64,000 nt of DNA from the NCBI RefSeq assembly GCF_050571805.1, contig NZ_CP192219.1; one strand, written 5' to 3'. Positions within the stretch are counted from its first letter, which is position 1. The number at the start of each line of letters is the position of its first letter. This stretch comes from Halodesulfovibrio aestuarii. GTDB taxonomy: Bacteria; Desulfobacterota; Desulfovibrionia; Desulfovibrionales; Desulfovibrionaceae. The translations under genes were made by a program, and so were the position numbers. Positions 25,920 through 34,350 of this stretch are shown piece by piece. Under the pieces are notes generated by a model. The model did not search any database, was not told the DNA's origin, and was given only the letters and a program-made list of their open reading frames with translations.

Positions 25920-26861
25920 ATGCAGTTTTTATCCGGCATAACTACTTTTTTTTCTTTGAGGCTCGATTCTTTGAGAGCCGGAATGGAACATAAGATTATT
26001 ACTAAAATAATTTGTTATGTTCTTGTTGGCGGCTTTACTTTTTGCCTGTTTTTAGGAGTCCATGTTGGTAAGGACGCTTTGAAACGCTCTTTTTATGAAA
26101 GCGTGCGGGGAATTAGGGGCGTGAACATTGGGGCAGATGGTGTTTCTTTATCGTTGTTACCTCCGTATATGAAGCTTGACTCTTTGTTTATAAGCGATGC
26201 TTCCGGCCAGCGTCTTTTGTATGGGATGCAACGGGTCGTTATAAAACCCAAACTTTCAGCGTTGCTTACAGGTAAGGCTGAACTGGATCTTACCGCGGCA
26301 TCGTATGGTGGCGGGGTAAGACTTGCGGTTTCTTCAGGTTCTTTTTTTGATTTTGAAAAAGTTGATGTGCACTTGAACTTAGTCCAGCAATCATTAGATA
26401 GTATTCCTTTTGTTGCTGAGCTGGATTCTCGTGTCGGAGGAACCGGTAATGCTTACCTAACGTACTCCGGTTCTTTACAGAACATGCAGTTGGGTAAGGG
26501 AACATTAAAAATTGAAGGTACTCATCTTCGTGCGACGAATCCCGTGCCGTTATTGAATGTTTCAGTTTTTGATAACCTTGGTTTGACCGGTGCGTTTGTT
26601 TATAACAACGGGAAGCTGAATGTTAACTCCGTAAAGCTTGCTGGTAAGCCACTTAATGCTGATTTGCATGGTTCTGCCACACTAAATTGGAGAAGCTTGC
26701 TGCACTCTAATGTTACATTAGAATCAAGCCTTTTTGTGCAGCCGGATTCGTTGGTGAAGGGACTTGTTGATAACAATGTCTTGAAGACATTTAAGGCTGG
26801 CAAGCGGGCTAAGATTGCGATTAGCGGCCAACTGACAAACCCACGTTTGGCTCTGAAATAG
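25920..26861 (+). CDS. gspN: Type II secretion protein GspN
   Basis: 313-residue protein with one N-terminal transmembrane segment (about 28-50, KIICYVLVGGFTFCLFLGV) and a large beta-rich periplasmic domain resembling the GspN family (and distantly AsmA/DUF748-type domains), with LLPPYMKLDSLFISD and GSATLNW. GspN is an accessory T2SS component present in only some systems; its exact role is unclear. Fourth gene of the operon and followed by a terminator. Confidence 0.8.
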   Translation: MQFLSGITTFFSLRLDSLRAGMEHKIITKIICYVLVGGFTFCLFLGVHVGKDALKRSFYESVRGIRGVNIGADGVSLSLLPPYMKLDSLFISDASGQRLLYGMQRVVIKPKLSALLTGKAELDLTAASYGGGVRLAVSSGSFFDFEKVDVHLNLVQQSLDSIPFVAELDSRVGGTGNAYLTYSGSLQNMQLGKGTLKIEGTHLRATNPVPLLNVSVFDNLGLTGAFVYNNGKLNVNSVKLAGKPLNADLHGSATLNWRSLLHSNVTLESSLFVQPDSLVKGLVDNNVLKTFKAGKRAKIAISGQLTNPRLALK

Positions 26862-26881
26862 AGATTAGATGATGAAGCTAG

Positions 26882-26913
26882 GCTGTGCAGCATATTGTTG
26901 CACAGCTTTTTTT
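26882..26913 (+). terminator. Terminator of the gspCDEN operon
   Basis: GCTGTGCA (26882-26889) pairs with TGCACAGC (26899-26906), followed by T7, 20 bases after the gspN stop. Confidence 0.9.
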
Positions 26914-27026
26914 ATCTCTGGAGATTAAGGGGAAGGGGAAATGTTCTTTGATAGAGAACGGCACGTTATGTGGCTGTCTTATCAATATGAAATTTTTCTT
27001 TGATGTGAAGAATTCGTATGACCTGT

Positions 27027-28265
27027 CTACCCGACCAGACTGCTCATTTCAAAGATAGGCAGGATAATTGCCATTACAACAAATCCTACAAGACCGCCGA
27101 GGAGAAGGATCATAATCGGTTCCATAAGTGATGTAAGCAGTTGGAGCTTGGCATTTACCTGATTATCGCAATCATCAGCAACAACCAGCAGCATATGCGC
27201 CAGTTGTCCACTTTTTTCACCGGCAGCGACCATTTGCACAGCGGTTATCGGGAATACAGACGACTTGCGCATAAATTCCGCAAGACTTTTGCCTTCTTGA
27301 ACACCTTTATTCATATCTACAATATTTTGTTCAAGAATGACGTTGCCCGCAACATTACGCACGATGTTAAGGGATTCAACAAGTGAAACGCCATTTTTGA
27401 GCAGCATGCCAAGAGTCCTGCATACCCGACCAACAACCATTATCCGCAGTAGACTGCCGAGGACAGGGACACGCAAAACTTGGGCGTGGTGAAGCTGTTG
27501 TCCTTTGGGTGTCTTAATGAACCGTCTGAAAGAGATGATGAATAAACCGAGTGTTGCCGCAATAGATATCCAGTTATTGCGCAAGGTGTCACTTACCAGC
27601 AACAGGATTTGTGTCGGTGTGGGCAATGCTCGGTCAAGATCCAGAAAGATTTGTGTAACCTTAGGAATAACAAAGGTTAGCAAGAATATGACGACGCCAA
27701 TCCCTACAATAAGCATTAATGTCGGGTACGCCAAGGTCCCTTGAATCTTACGGTTCAGGGCAATTTGCTGTTCTGCATGATCTGCAAGTCGTTCCATTAC
27801 AATCTCAAGAGTGCCGGATGCTTCAGCAGCTCTGACCATTGTAATAAATGTCGGAGTAAAAATGTGCGGGAATTCTGAAAACGCAATCGCAAGGCCGGAA
27901 CCTTCACGGATTTTGTCTCGAATTTGTGAAAGAACGCTGCGCATAGGAGATTTGCCGCCTTGTTCAATCATTGTATTCAAGCAGACTTCAAGCGGCAGAC
28001 CGGCATTGAGCAGGGTGGCAAGTTGACGGATAGTGCTGGCAACAGTGCTTTTGGGAATGCGTTGAAAAAAACGCGAGGTGTCAACGTTAAAAAGCGACGT
28101 TTGTTTTTTGCTTTTTGTGGCTTTTCGCCCAAACGATGTTACGTCAAGAGGGTATAGTCCCTTGCTGCGAAGTTTTTTTGCAGCGTGGTTTTCATTATCC
28201 GCTTCGATAATGCCTTTAGTGTTACGACCTGAGGCATTGACGGCTTTATACGTAAATGAAGGCAT
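27027..28265 (-). CDS. gspF: Type II secretion inner-membrane platform protein GspF
   Basis: 412-residue polytopic protein at the centre of the platform. It starts MPSFTYKAVNASGRNTKG, a near-universal GspF/PilC N-terminus, and contains two T2SSF domains (about 75-195 and 280-400), each with the EVCLNTMIEQ / MVAAGEKSGQLAHM type motifs, and three transmembrane helices. Last gene of the long minus-strand operon L-M-AB-G-H-TPR-F. An AAAGGA ribosome site lies about 10 bases upstream. Confidence 0.94.
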   Translation of the reverse strand: MPSFTYKAVNASGRNTKGIIEADNENHAAKKLRSKGLYPLDVTSFGRKATKSKKQTSLFNVDTSRFFQRIPKSTVASTIRQLATLLNAGLPLEVCLNTMIEQGGKSPMRSVLSQIRDKIREGSGLAIAFSEFPHIFTPTFITMVRAAEASGTLEIVMERLADHAEQQIALNRKIQGTLAYPTLMLIVGIGVVIFLLTFVIPKVTQIFLDLDRALPTPTQILLLVSDTLRNNWISIAATLGLFIISFRRFIKTPKGQQLHHAQVLRVPVLGSLLRIMVVGRVCRTLGMLLKNGVSLVESLNIVRNVAGNVILEQNIVDMNKGVQEGKSLAEFMRKSSVFPITAVQMVAAGEKSGQLAHMLLVVADDCDNQVNAKLQLLTSLMEPIMILLLGGLVGFVVMAIILPIFEMSSLVG

Positions 28266-28473
28266 TGCAGGCTATCCTTTCTGTCCTGAAATAAAGCCTA
28301 GCTATTGTGCACAGCTTGTTTTCTTGTGTTTCTTTCAGCTGGGATCAAAAATGACATTGCGTTGTATATGGCGTCTGAACCGTGATTTTCTGACGAAAAC
28401 GGTCAATGCCGATACGAAGTTCTTTTGCAAAAAAGGGTGTAATTGCACCTATAGGAACATTTTTCTATTTTGC

Positions 28474-29421
28474 TTACTCTATACACGCATTAATATTTTT
28501 GTAGGCTTCAAGTTTTTCACAGAGCCCCATAGAACATGCTTTCTTTAGATCACGGCATCCTTTTTCTTTTTCATCTAAAAGAAAATACGTATTACCTCTA
28601 TTCACATACGTGGTTCCATTGTCTGGAGTATATGCAATTGATCTGGTGTAGTCTTTTATTGCGTCAGTGTACTTTAGTTGTTTTTGCCACAGCAAGCCTC
28701 TGTTGTAATAAAATTTCCCGTTTGTGGGTGACAAAGCAATTGCGTTATCAAAGTCTTGAGCAGAGGCGGCATATTTTTTCAGTTTCATCCTGACAACACC
28801 TCGTCCATTAAATGCTTTGGCATCCTTTGGAGTTTCCTTAATGTACTGCGTAAATGCTTTTTCTGCGTCTTCTAACAGTCCTGCTGCTTCAAAGGCAATG
28901 GCGCTGTTGTATTTGATGAGGGCTTTTTCGGGCGCAGCCTTTTGGGCTTGAATCAATAGAATCAGGGCCGAGTCGTAGTGTTTACGCGTTAGCTGGACAA
29001 GTGCTTTACCATTAAGTGCTTGGGCATGTGCGGGGTTGTAGGAAAGCGCTTTGTTAAAGGAGTCGAGCGCTTCGTCGTATTCTTTAAGACGAAACAATGC
29101 CGTTCCTCTGTTAGCCTGTATATCAGGCGAGGATGGAGTAAACGTCAGCGCACGATCAAATTCTTTTAGTGCTGCCTCGGTAGATCCGGAGGAAAGCAGT
29201 GCTGCGCCAGCGCCATTTCGCAGTTGAGGTGTTTCTTTTATTTTCAGGGCTTGCGCATACCAAACAAGACTTTCCTGAAAGTTGCCTTCTTTTTGTAACG
29301 CTAACGCCTTGGCTACTGCGTCTGTAAATTCGGGTACGTCCTGACTCGCTGTATTGGTCTTTGCACAACCGGAAAGTAGTACGAAGCTGATAAGTATTAT
29401 GTATAAAGAATTACGAATCAT
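28474..29421 (-). CDS. TPR-repeat lipoprotein within the T2SS operon
   Basis: 315-residue lipoprotein with a clear signal and lipobox (IILISFVLLSGCAKT, lipidated Cys19). Residues 35-300 form about eight tetratricopeptide repeats (for example AQALNGKALVQL, AKAFNGRGVVRM, GKFYYNRGLLWQ), a scaffold for protein-protein contacts. It lies between gspH and gspF in the same direction, so it may be an accessory factor such as a secretin pilotin-like or assembly lipoprotein. That role is inferred from position only; TPR lipoproteins of the PilF type help localise secretins. Confidence 0.8.
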   Translation of the reverse strand: MIRNSLYIILISFVLLSGCAKTNTASQDVPEFTDAVAKALALQKEGNFQESLVWYAQALKIKETPQLRNGAGAALLSSGSTEAALKEFDRALTFTPSSPDIQANRGTALFRLKEYDEALDSFNKALSYNPAHAQALNGKALVQLTRKHYDSALILLIQAQKAAPEKALIKYNSAIAFEAAGLLEDAEKAFTQYIKETPKDAKAFNGRGVVRMKLKKYAASAQDFDNAIALSPTNGKFYYNRGLLWQKQLKYTDAIKDYTRSIAYTPDNGTTYVNRGNTYFLLDEKEKGCRDLKKACSMGLCEKLEAYKNINACIE

Positions 29422-29487
29422 AAGTGGCTCGCTTGGTCATAATCTGTTTTATTTTATATAAAATGTATTGAATAAATCCCGTCAAAG

Positions 29488-29958
29488 TTATTTCGGATAC
29501 GAAATCCCTTGAATAGGCTTTATGCATAAAGTGCGTACACACGGTGGTGATGTAAGCTCAATAGTTGCAGGTTGAGTTACACCCTTCGGGGTAAACAGTA
29601 ACGTGCGTTGTTCCCTTTCATCCACAATCACACGCGAAATAGTGACAGTATCCGGCAGGGCAGCCTTGCCTATTTCCTGTTTCCCATTGCGTTGAACAAT
29701 ACGAATATATTTTCCTTCCAGATGCAGTTCCAGTGGTTCCCGTTTCAGTAGTGCCCTTGATCGAGCTTCTGAAACTGCCCCCGTTAGGCGTCGTACAGCT
29801 GTGTCCATATCACGTTCTGGATCGGAGAAGGTGATATTGGGAATTGCAACACCCATTAGTATACCAATAATGGTAATGACAATGAGTAATTCGAAGAGGG
29901 TAAAACCGGACTCTCGAATGCTATTCGAGGTTCCAGCTTTGAATGTCTGCTCCGTCAT
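29488..29958 (-). CDS. gspH: Type II secretion minor pseudopilin GspH
   Basis: 156-residue minor pseudopilin. The cleavage motif is ESG-FTLFELLIVITIIGILMG. The following SDPERDMDTAVRRLTGAVSE and LLKREPLELHLEG match the GspH pattern. The ATG at 29958, preceded by AGGGGG, is preferred over a longer frame that would run 125 bases back into gspG. With this start the gene still overlaps the gspG end by 38 bases, and no later start precedes the prepilin signal, so the overlap appears real. Confidence 0.87.
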   Translation of the reverse strand: MTEQTFKAGTSNSIRESGFTLFELLIVITIIGILMGVAIPNITFSDPERDMDTAVRRLTGAVSEARSRALLKREPLELHLEGKYIRIVQRNGKQEIGKAALPDTVTISRVIVDEREQRTLLFTPKGVTQPATIELTSPPCVRTLCIKPIQGISYPK

Positions 29959-30385
29959 CAATGCCCCCTTCTTCTCCGTCTGCACCAAATGAGATGATAT
30001 CAAACGCCTCGTGGTGGGAACTCGGGGAGAGGTAAACATAGTCATTTCCCCAAGGATCGACAGGTATTTTGCTTATGTAGCCAGCTGTTGGATACTGCTT
30101 AGGGATGCGGCCTGTGGTGGGCTTGTTGACAAGCGCCTGAAGACCTTGTTCGGTGCTTGGGTAGTATCCGTTATCAAGGTAGAAGCGTTTTGCAGCTGTG
30201 GAAAAACCTTGAATTTGCATCTTAGCTTTTACGACGCGAGCCTTGTGCGGTTCGTCAAGAAACCGGGGAACAACGATAGATGCAAGGATACCTAGAATAA
30301 CAATAACTACCATCAGCTCCATTAAGGTGAAGCCTGCTTCTTTTGACTGTTCTTTATGTTTCTGTTGTTTGTTTTGAGGCATCAT
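29921..30385 (-). CDS. gspG: Type II secretion major pseudopilin GspG
   Basis: 154-residue major pseudopilin, the main subunit of the periplasmic pseudopilus. Prepilin signal EAG-FTLMELMVVIVILGILAS with Glu+5; the mature part carries the highly conserved FYLDNGYYPSTEQGLQALV, DPWGNDYVY and a Ca2+-site region near the C-terminus (DGEEGGIDDGADI). AAGGAG precedes the paired ATGs. Encoded between the fused gspAB and gspH. Confidence 0.95.
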   Translation of the reverse strand: MMPQNKQQKHKEQSKEAGFTLMELMVVIVILGILASIVVPRFLDEPHKARVVKAKMQIQGFSTAAKRFYLDNGYYPSTEQGLQALVNKPTTGRIPKQYPTAGYISKIPVDPWGNDYVYLSPSSHHEAFDIISFGADGEEGGIDDGADIQSWNLE

Positions 30386-30391
30386 AGCTCC

Positions 30392-31939
30392 TTACAATCT
30401 AACCTTTTTCTTATATTCTATTCCGTTCAATGAAAAGATGAGGTGGTCGCGTTTAATTGCTTTTAGGATAAAGCTTCCAACTTGATCTCCTTCATGCAGT
30501 ACTTGATCACCTATTACGACCATTCGCGTAGAAGCTTGTTCTGACCATGCAAGTGCGTCAATCTGTAATGCTTCCAATGCCGGATGGGACGCTTCATCGG
30601 GGGGGCTATTGGAATCCCGGATAGCATGTTTTTCAGATCGGGCATTTTGGGCATGTTCGAGTGGCTGTGCATCAACAGTGTTGTCTTCTATTTTTGTGTC
30701 AGCTTCGTTTGCCATAGCTAACACAGGTTCTTCCTGTGGGCTGTCATACACCGTAATGGAGACAGCATCATTTTTTGTTGGAATTAAGAGCTTTTTTGCT
30801 ATCGGGGGAGTTGTAATTGTCTCTGGAATAGGTGCGTGTGGGGGCTCCACATCAGGTGCCGTTGCCCGTCGGTTCTTGTTTATATTTGCAGGTTCCGGAG
30901 AATGTTCCGCCGGTGCGGAATTAGCAGCTTTTAATTGAGAGCCTGAAGGGCTTATGGTCTGTTTTTGCAGGCTATTTTCGATTGTTGGAGCTTGCTCCGC
31001 ATCGTTTCGGGACAATTGGGGGAGTCCTAATGTGTATATAGCTCCTCCAATCAGAATTGCTGTAAGGATACACGCCGCAATAACTTTGTATTTCAGCTGC
31101 TTTTTTTGGGTTCGAATTGAAAAAAGACCTTGATACATAGGGTCAGAAGCGACTTTTTCAATGAGTGCAGGAGAAATTTTTGAGACGCCGGAAAATGTGA
31201 TGCTGTCTAATGCATGGGAAGAAATATGATTAATAAGACGGGGCAGCCCGCCTGTGACAAGCCAGACGCGCGCGAGGGCACTGTCCTCAAAGACTGTAAG
31301 GTCTGGAAAGTCTGCGTTGGCTAATTTGAATTGCACGTAGTTTTCTGTTTCTTGCTTGTCCATCGGGAACAGTTCACAACGTACGCCAATTCGTTGGTTT
31401 AGCGCCTCCAATCCCGGCTGTCTTAGTCTGTCCATGATCTCAACCTGACCGATGAGAATTATTTGAACCAGAGGAATAGCTCCGAGGCGCATGTTGTAGA
31501 GTGCCAGCAGTAATGAAAAATGTTCGTCAGTTAAGAGGTGGCTTTCATCAATAACAATGACAGGTTTTTTTTCAGCTTCAGCCTGTTGCATAAAAAAGTC
31601 ATGCAAGCCTTCCGTCAGGTCGTTGATAGAATTACGGCCTGTGGTGTCAATGCCATATTGTTTGCAGAAGTTGTAGAGTAGCTCCGCCGGCTTAAAAAAA
31701 GGGTTTCCACTTTCAGCAAAAATATACTCATCTCCGGAAGATTGCATAATGTGCCTGCATACGGATGTCTTGCCGATGCCGATCTCTCCGGTAAGTAGAA
31801 TAAGCCCACAGTTACACTCGAGCCCGCGGGTAATTCTGTGAACTACCTTTTTGTGACTTTCGGAAGGATAAAATTGGAAGGTGCGAAACTGTTCCCCGAA
31901 AGGGTTTATCTGCGCCGTTTCCTGTGGATGAGCCTGCAT
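30392..31939 (-). CDS. Fused GspA-GspB: AAA ATPase with C-terminal GspB domain
   Basis: 515-residue bitopic protein. Residues 1-270 are an ExeA/GspA-type AAA ATPase with Walker A GEIGIGKTS (51-59) and Walker B PVIVIDESHLL. A transmembrane helix near 283-303 (VIAACILTAILIGGAIYTL) is followed by a long low-complexity Pro/Glu/Ala-rich periplasmic linker (310-440) and a C-terminal T2SS-B domain (about 445-515, with MVVIGDQVLHEGDQVG). In Aeromonas and Vibrio, ExeA and ExeB are separate proteins that help insert the secretin through peptidoglycan; here they appear as one chain. Gene spacing (6 bases to gspG, 11 to gspM) shows one operon. Confidence 0.85.
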   Translation of the reverse strand: MQAHPQETAQINPFGEQFRTFQFYPSESHKKVVHRITRGLECNCGLILLTGEIGIGKTSVCRHIMQSSGDEYIFAESGNPFFKPAELLYNFCKQYGIDTTGRNSINDLTEGLHDFFMQQAEAEKKPVIVIDESHLLTDEHFSLLLALYNMRLGAIPLVQIILIGQVEIMDRLRQPGLEALNQRIGVRCELFPMDKQETENYVQFKLANADFPDLTVFEDSALARVWLVTGGLPRLINHISSHALDSITFSGVSKISPALIEKVASDPMYQGLFSIRTQKKQLKYKVIAACILTAILIGGAIYTLGLPQLSRNDAEQAPTIENSLQKQTISPSGSQLKAANSAPAEHSPEPANINKNRRATAPDVEPPHAPIPETITTPPIAKKLLIPTKNDAVSITVYDSPQEEPVLAMANEADTKIEDNTVDAQPLEHAQNARSEKHAIRDSNSPPDEASHPALEALQIDALAWSEQASTRMVVIGDQVLHEGDQVGSFILKAIKRDHLIFSLNGIEYKKKVRL

Positions 31940-31950
31940 TGTGGAGCCTG

Positions 31951-32454
31951 TTATTTTGTTGAAGTTACCATTGTGAGCGTGATATCAACATCCAGAAGAT
32001 TTTCTTTTGTGTGCTTGATGTTGAGGTTCTTTACGTCGATTCCCTGAAGCTCTTTTTCAATTTTATAGAGAAATGTTACCAGGTGCTTTTGGTATAAGCC
32101 TTTCAACTTAAGGGCAACTTCTTCCTCAACTAGATTATTTTCGAGATCGTGCTGTTGTGGACGCACTGCATCTATATTGCTGTTAACGTCTACGTCTCGG
32201 GCAACTTTCTCAATGATGGCAAAAAGGGTGCCTTTTTTTTTGTCTAATCCTTTCGAGAGCTTTTTGCGTTTTTGTATCAATTGAGAATATTCTTTTGTGA
32301 GAACTTCAAGTTGTCTGGCAGCCTTATTATTTTTGACAACCTGAAGTTGCATAGCTTTGTTGTAATCCATAGCTGGAAGCAGAATGAATTGAAGAATGCT
32401 CAGTAAAAGAAAACCGCAGATGCCAAGAATAAGAGTACGATGATTCTGCCCCAT
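31951..32454 (-). CDS. Type II secretion GspM-like (PilO-like) protein
   Basis: 167-residue bitopic protein: one N-terminal transmembrane helix (about 8-28, LILGICGFLLLSILQFILL), a charged coiled-coil (40-85) and a C-terminal ferredoxin-like fold region (110-167). This is the layout of GspM/PilO, which pairs with GspL on the inner-membrane platform. Sequence identity to GspM is too low to see by eye; the call rests on layout and on its place directly after the gspL-like gene (1-base gap). Confidence 0.72.
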   Translation of the reverse strand: MGQNHRTLILGICGFLLLSILQFILLPAMDYNKAMQLQVVKNNKAARQLEVLTKEYSQLIQKRKKLSKGLDKKKGTLFAIIEKVARDVDVNSNIDAVRPQQHDLENNLVEEEVALKLKGLYQKHLVTFLYKIEKELQGIDVKNLNIKHTKENLLDVDITLTMVTSTK

Positions 32455-32455
32455 A

Positions 32456-34021
32456 CTAGCCTGCCCTTTCCATTTCTAATTCAAAACGAATCCGTTTTTG
32501 CTTTTTCTGATTGGTTGCCCCTCGAATACTTACTGCGTTAAAATACCTATTTTTTGCTAATTGAGATCGCAATTTTTCGAGGGTGTTGTAACTGTCTGTT
32601 GTTCCCACCAGTCCCATATTTTTTTCTGTAATACGGATTGCTTCAACGTCTATATCAAGAGCTTTCGGGGTGCTCGTATGCAGTGCAAGAAGCAGGTCAA
32701 GAGAGTCTTTTTTTGTGTCGGTATCATTTGAAATTGTTGTACCGCGTAATTGGGACAGGCGTGATTTGAGAATGCTTGTGTATTGAATGGCGCCGAAAGA
32801 GCCTCTTATATCGGGTAATGTCTTTTGTAGCGTATTTTTGAGCTCTGTATTAAGCGCGGCTGCATGTTGCGCGTTCTTGTGTCCCTGAGCAAACAGAGAA
32901 ATTGACCACCCAAGCATGAGGATGCAGGTAATCGCCGTTGCATATGTTGTAACCTGTGTAAGCAAATCTCGCTGTTTTAAAAAATAAAATTCATCTTTAC
33001 GGAAGTTGAGAAGTTTGGTCGGCGTAAATGCAGGGTTTTTTACAGGTGCCAATGCAATTGCCGGAAGGCATTCAAGCCATTCAGTATTGTCTTTGATAGG
33101 CAAGAGAGTGGAAGCCTTCGGATGCTTGTGAATTGCAGTAGTGGGAATGCCCATTTCGTCTGCGAAAAGTTTTTCGACACCTTGGAGTTGTGCAAGATCC
33201 CCGCAGAGTAGCATGGACTCCGCGTTTGGAGTGTTGCAGTTAGCGCTTGCCAAAATTTGTTTTGCAAGGCGTTGAAGTTGCGTAATTAAAGCTTCTTTAA
33301 AGTCTGCTTCTTCCGGTTTGCTGGAATTATCGACTGTTGCGATATCAGAAAAGTATATAAATCTGTCTATACTGTCTTGCGTAGCGTTAAGCTGCTGCTC
33401 TAATGCTTTTTTGATGTTGAGTATCCCATAGGGGATCTGGGAAACAGTGCATGGAATGTTGTTTTCAATGCATACTAGCTCTGAGTTTTCTGCATCAATG
33501 TTTAGAAGCAGTGTCGGTGCGTTGGAACTGATTGCACTTGCAGCTTGTGCTAAAGCAAAAGAATTTACTGTGATTAACTGTGGGTCAATATCGTGCGTCT
33601 GTAATGCCTTTACTAAGCTTGATAGAAATTCTTTGTGCATAGTCGCGGATGTGACCTTACGACCTTGCCGGGTTTTGGCACCAAACTGAATGCCCGTGAC
33701 TGTTTCTTCTGAAGTAAACGGGATTTCTTGTTCCAGTTCAAATTCAAGAGCCTGAGAAATCTGTTTTGCTGAGGAGAATGGAAAAGTCCAGTTGCGAAGA
33801 ATGGTTACCTGTGTGGGTAAAGATAGTCTGTATTGGTCAGATCGTAGCTCGTAGCGGTCAAGGACAGCAGCAAGTTCTTTAGCCAGAGTTAGGGGATCGC
33901 TAAAATCGGATATAGGGGCAATGTGATGCTCCAGTAATTGGGCACCGCGCCAACTTACAGCAAATTGACAAAATGCCATCCGTTCTTCAGAGCAGGCAAT
34001 ACAGAGAATTTTTGTGGACAT
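32456..34021 (-). CDS. Type II secretion GspL-like protein (PilM/PilN fused type)
   Basis: 521-residue bitopic protein. The N-terminal 330 residues have an actin/PilM-like fold (SLPTQVTILRNWTFPF, LEFELEQEIPF, TLLLNIDAENSELV) that binds the GspE N-domain. A transmembrane helix lies near 358-378 (YATAITCILMLGWSISLFA), and the C-terminal 140 residues form a PilN/GspL periplasmic coiled-coil and ferredoxin-like domain. First gene of the L-M-AB-G-H-TPR-F operon, divergent from the first giant secreted protein. Confidence 0.8.
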   Translation of the reverse strand: MSTKILCIACSEERMAFCQFAVSWRGAQLLEHHIAPISDFSDPLTLAKELAAVLDRYELRSDQYRLSLPTQVTILRNWTFPFSSAKQISQALEFELEQEIPFTSEETVTGIQFGAKTRQGRKVTSATMHKEFLSSLVKALQTHDIDPQLITVNSFALAQAASAISSNAPTLLLNIDAENSELVCIENNIPCTVSQIPYGILNIKKALEQQLNATQDSIDRFIYFSDIATVDNSSKPEEADFKEALITQLQRLAKQILASANCNTPNAESMLLCGDLAQLQGVEKLFADEMGIPTTAIHKHPKASTLLPIKDNTEWLECLPAIALAPVKNPAFTPTKLLNFRKDEFYFLKQRDLLTQVTTYATAITCILMLGWSISLFAQGHKNAQHAAALNTELKNTLQKTLPDIRGSFGAIQYTSILKSRLSQLRGTTISNDTDTKKDSLDLLLALHTSTPKALDIDVEAIRITEKNMGLVGTTDSYNTLEKLRSQLAKNRYFNAVSIRGATNQKKQKRIRFELEMERAG

Positions 34022-34350
34022 ATTCTTGTGGGGGGATTCGACCGTTGAATGAACAACTTGTTATAATACGACTGAAGTCTGCAAAATAGGACAACACGCT
34101 TTACTACATTAGTCCTCTCCCAAAAAGCAAATTATTTCAAGTTTAAAGTAGTGATAGTTCCGTTACAAGGGGTGCCGAAGCATGTTGAATATTGAATGTA
34201 AGCGTACCTTGTTCAGCTGAAGTGTTTATCTTTTAAAGTATCGCTCTAACTGTAAACATTTCTGTATATATTTGATGGACATGAGTTTCGATTAGGAGTA
34301 AGCGCTCTTTGTTGTAGTAGTAAAAAAATTTTTAATAACAGGGGGGTGTT
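34022..34350. other. Divergent region between gspL-like gene and first giant secreted protein gene
   Basis: 329 AT-rich bases. A TATAAT occurs at about 34061-34066 but has no matching -35. An AGGGGGG ribosome site (34340-34346) serves the plus-strand gene. Shared regulation of the secretion operon and its cargo is plausible, but no operator repeat was identified. Confidence 0.45.

Noticed and set aside
30599..30605. Seven-G run in the gspAB gene as a phase-variation tract
   Set aside because: Too short to slip at notable rates and located in a low-complexity linker; no special effect is predicted.
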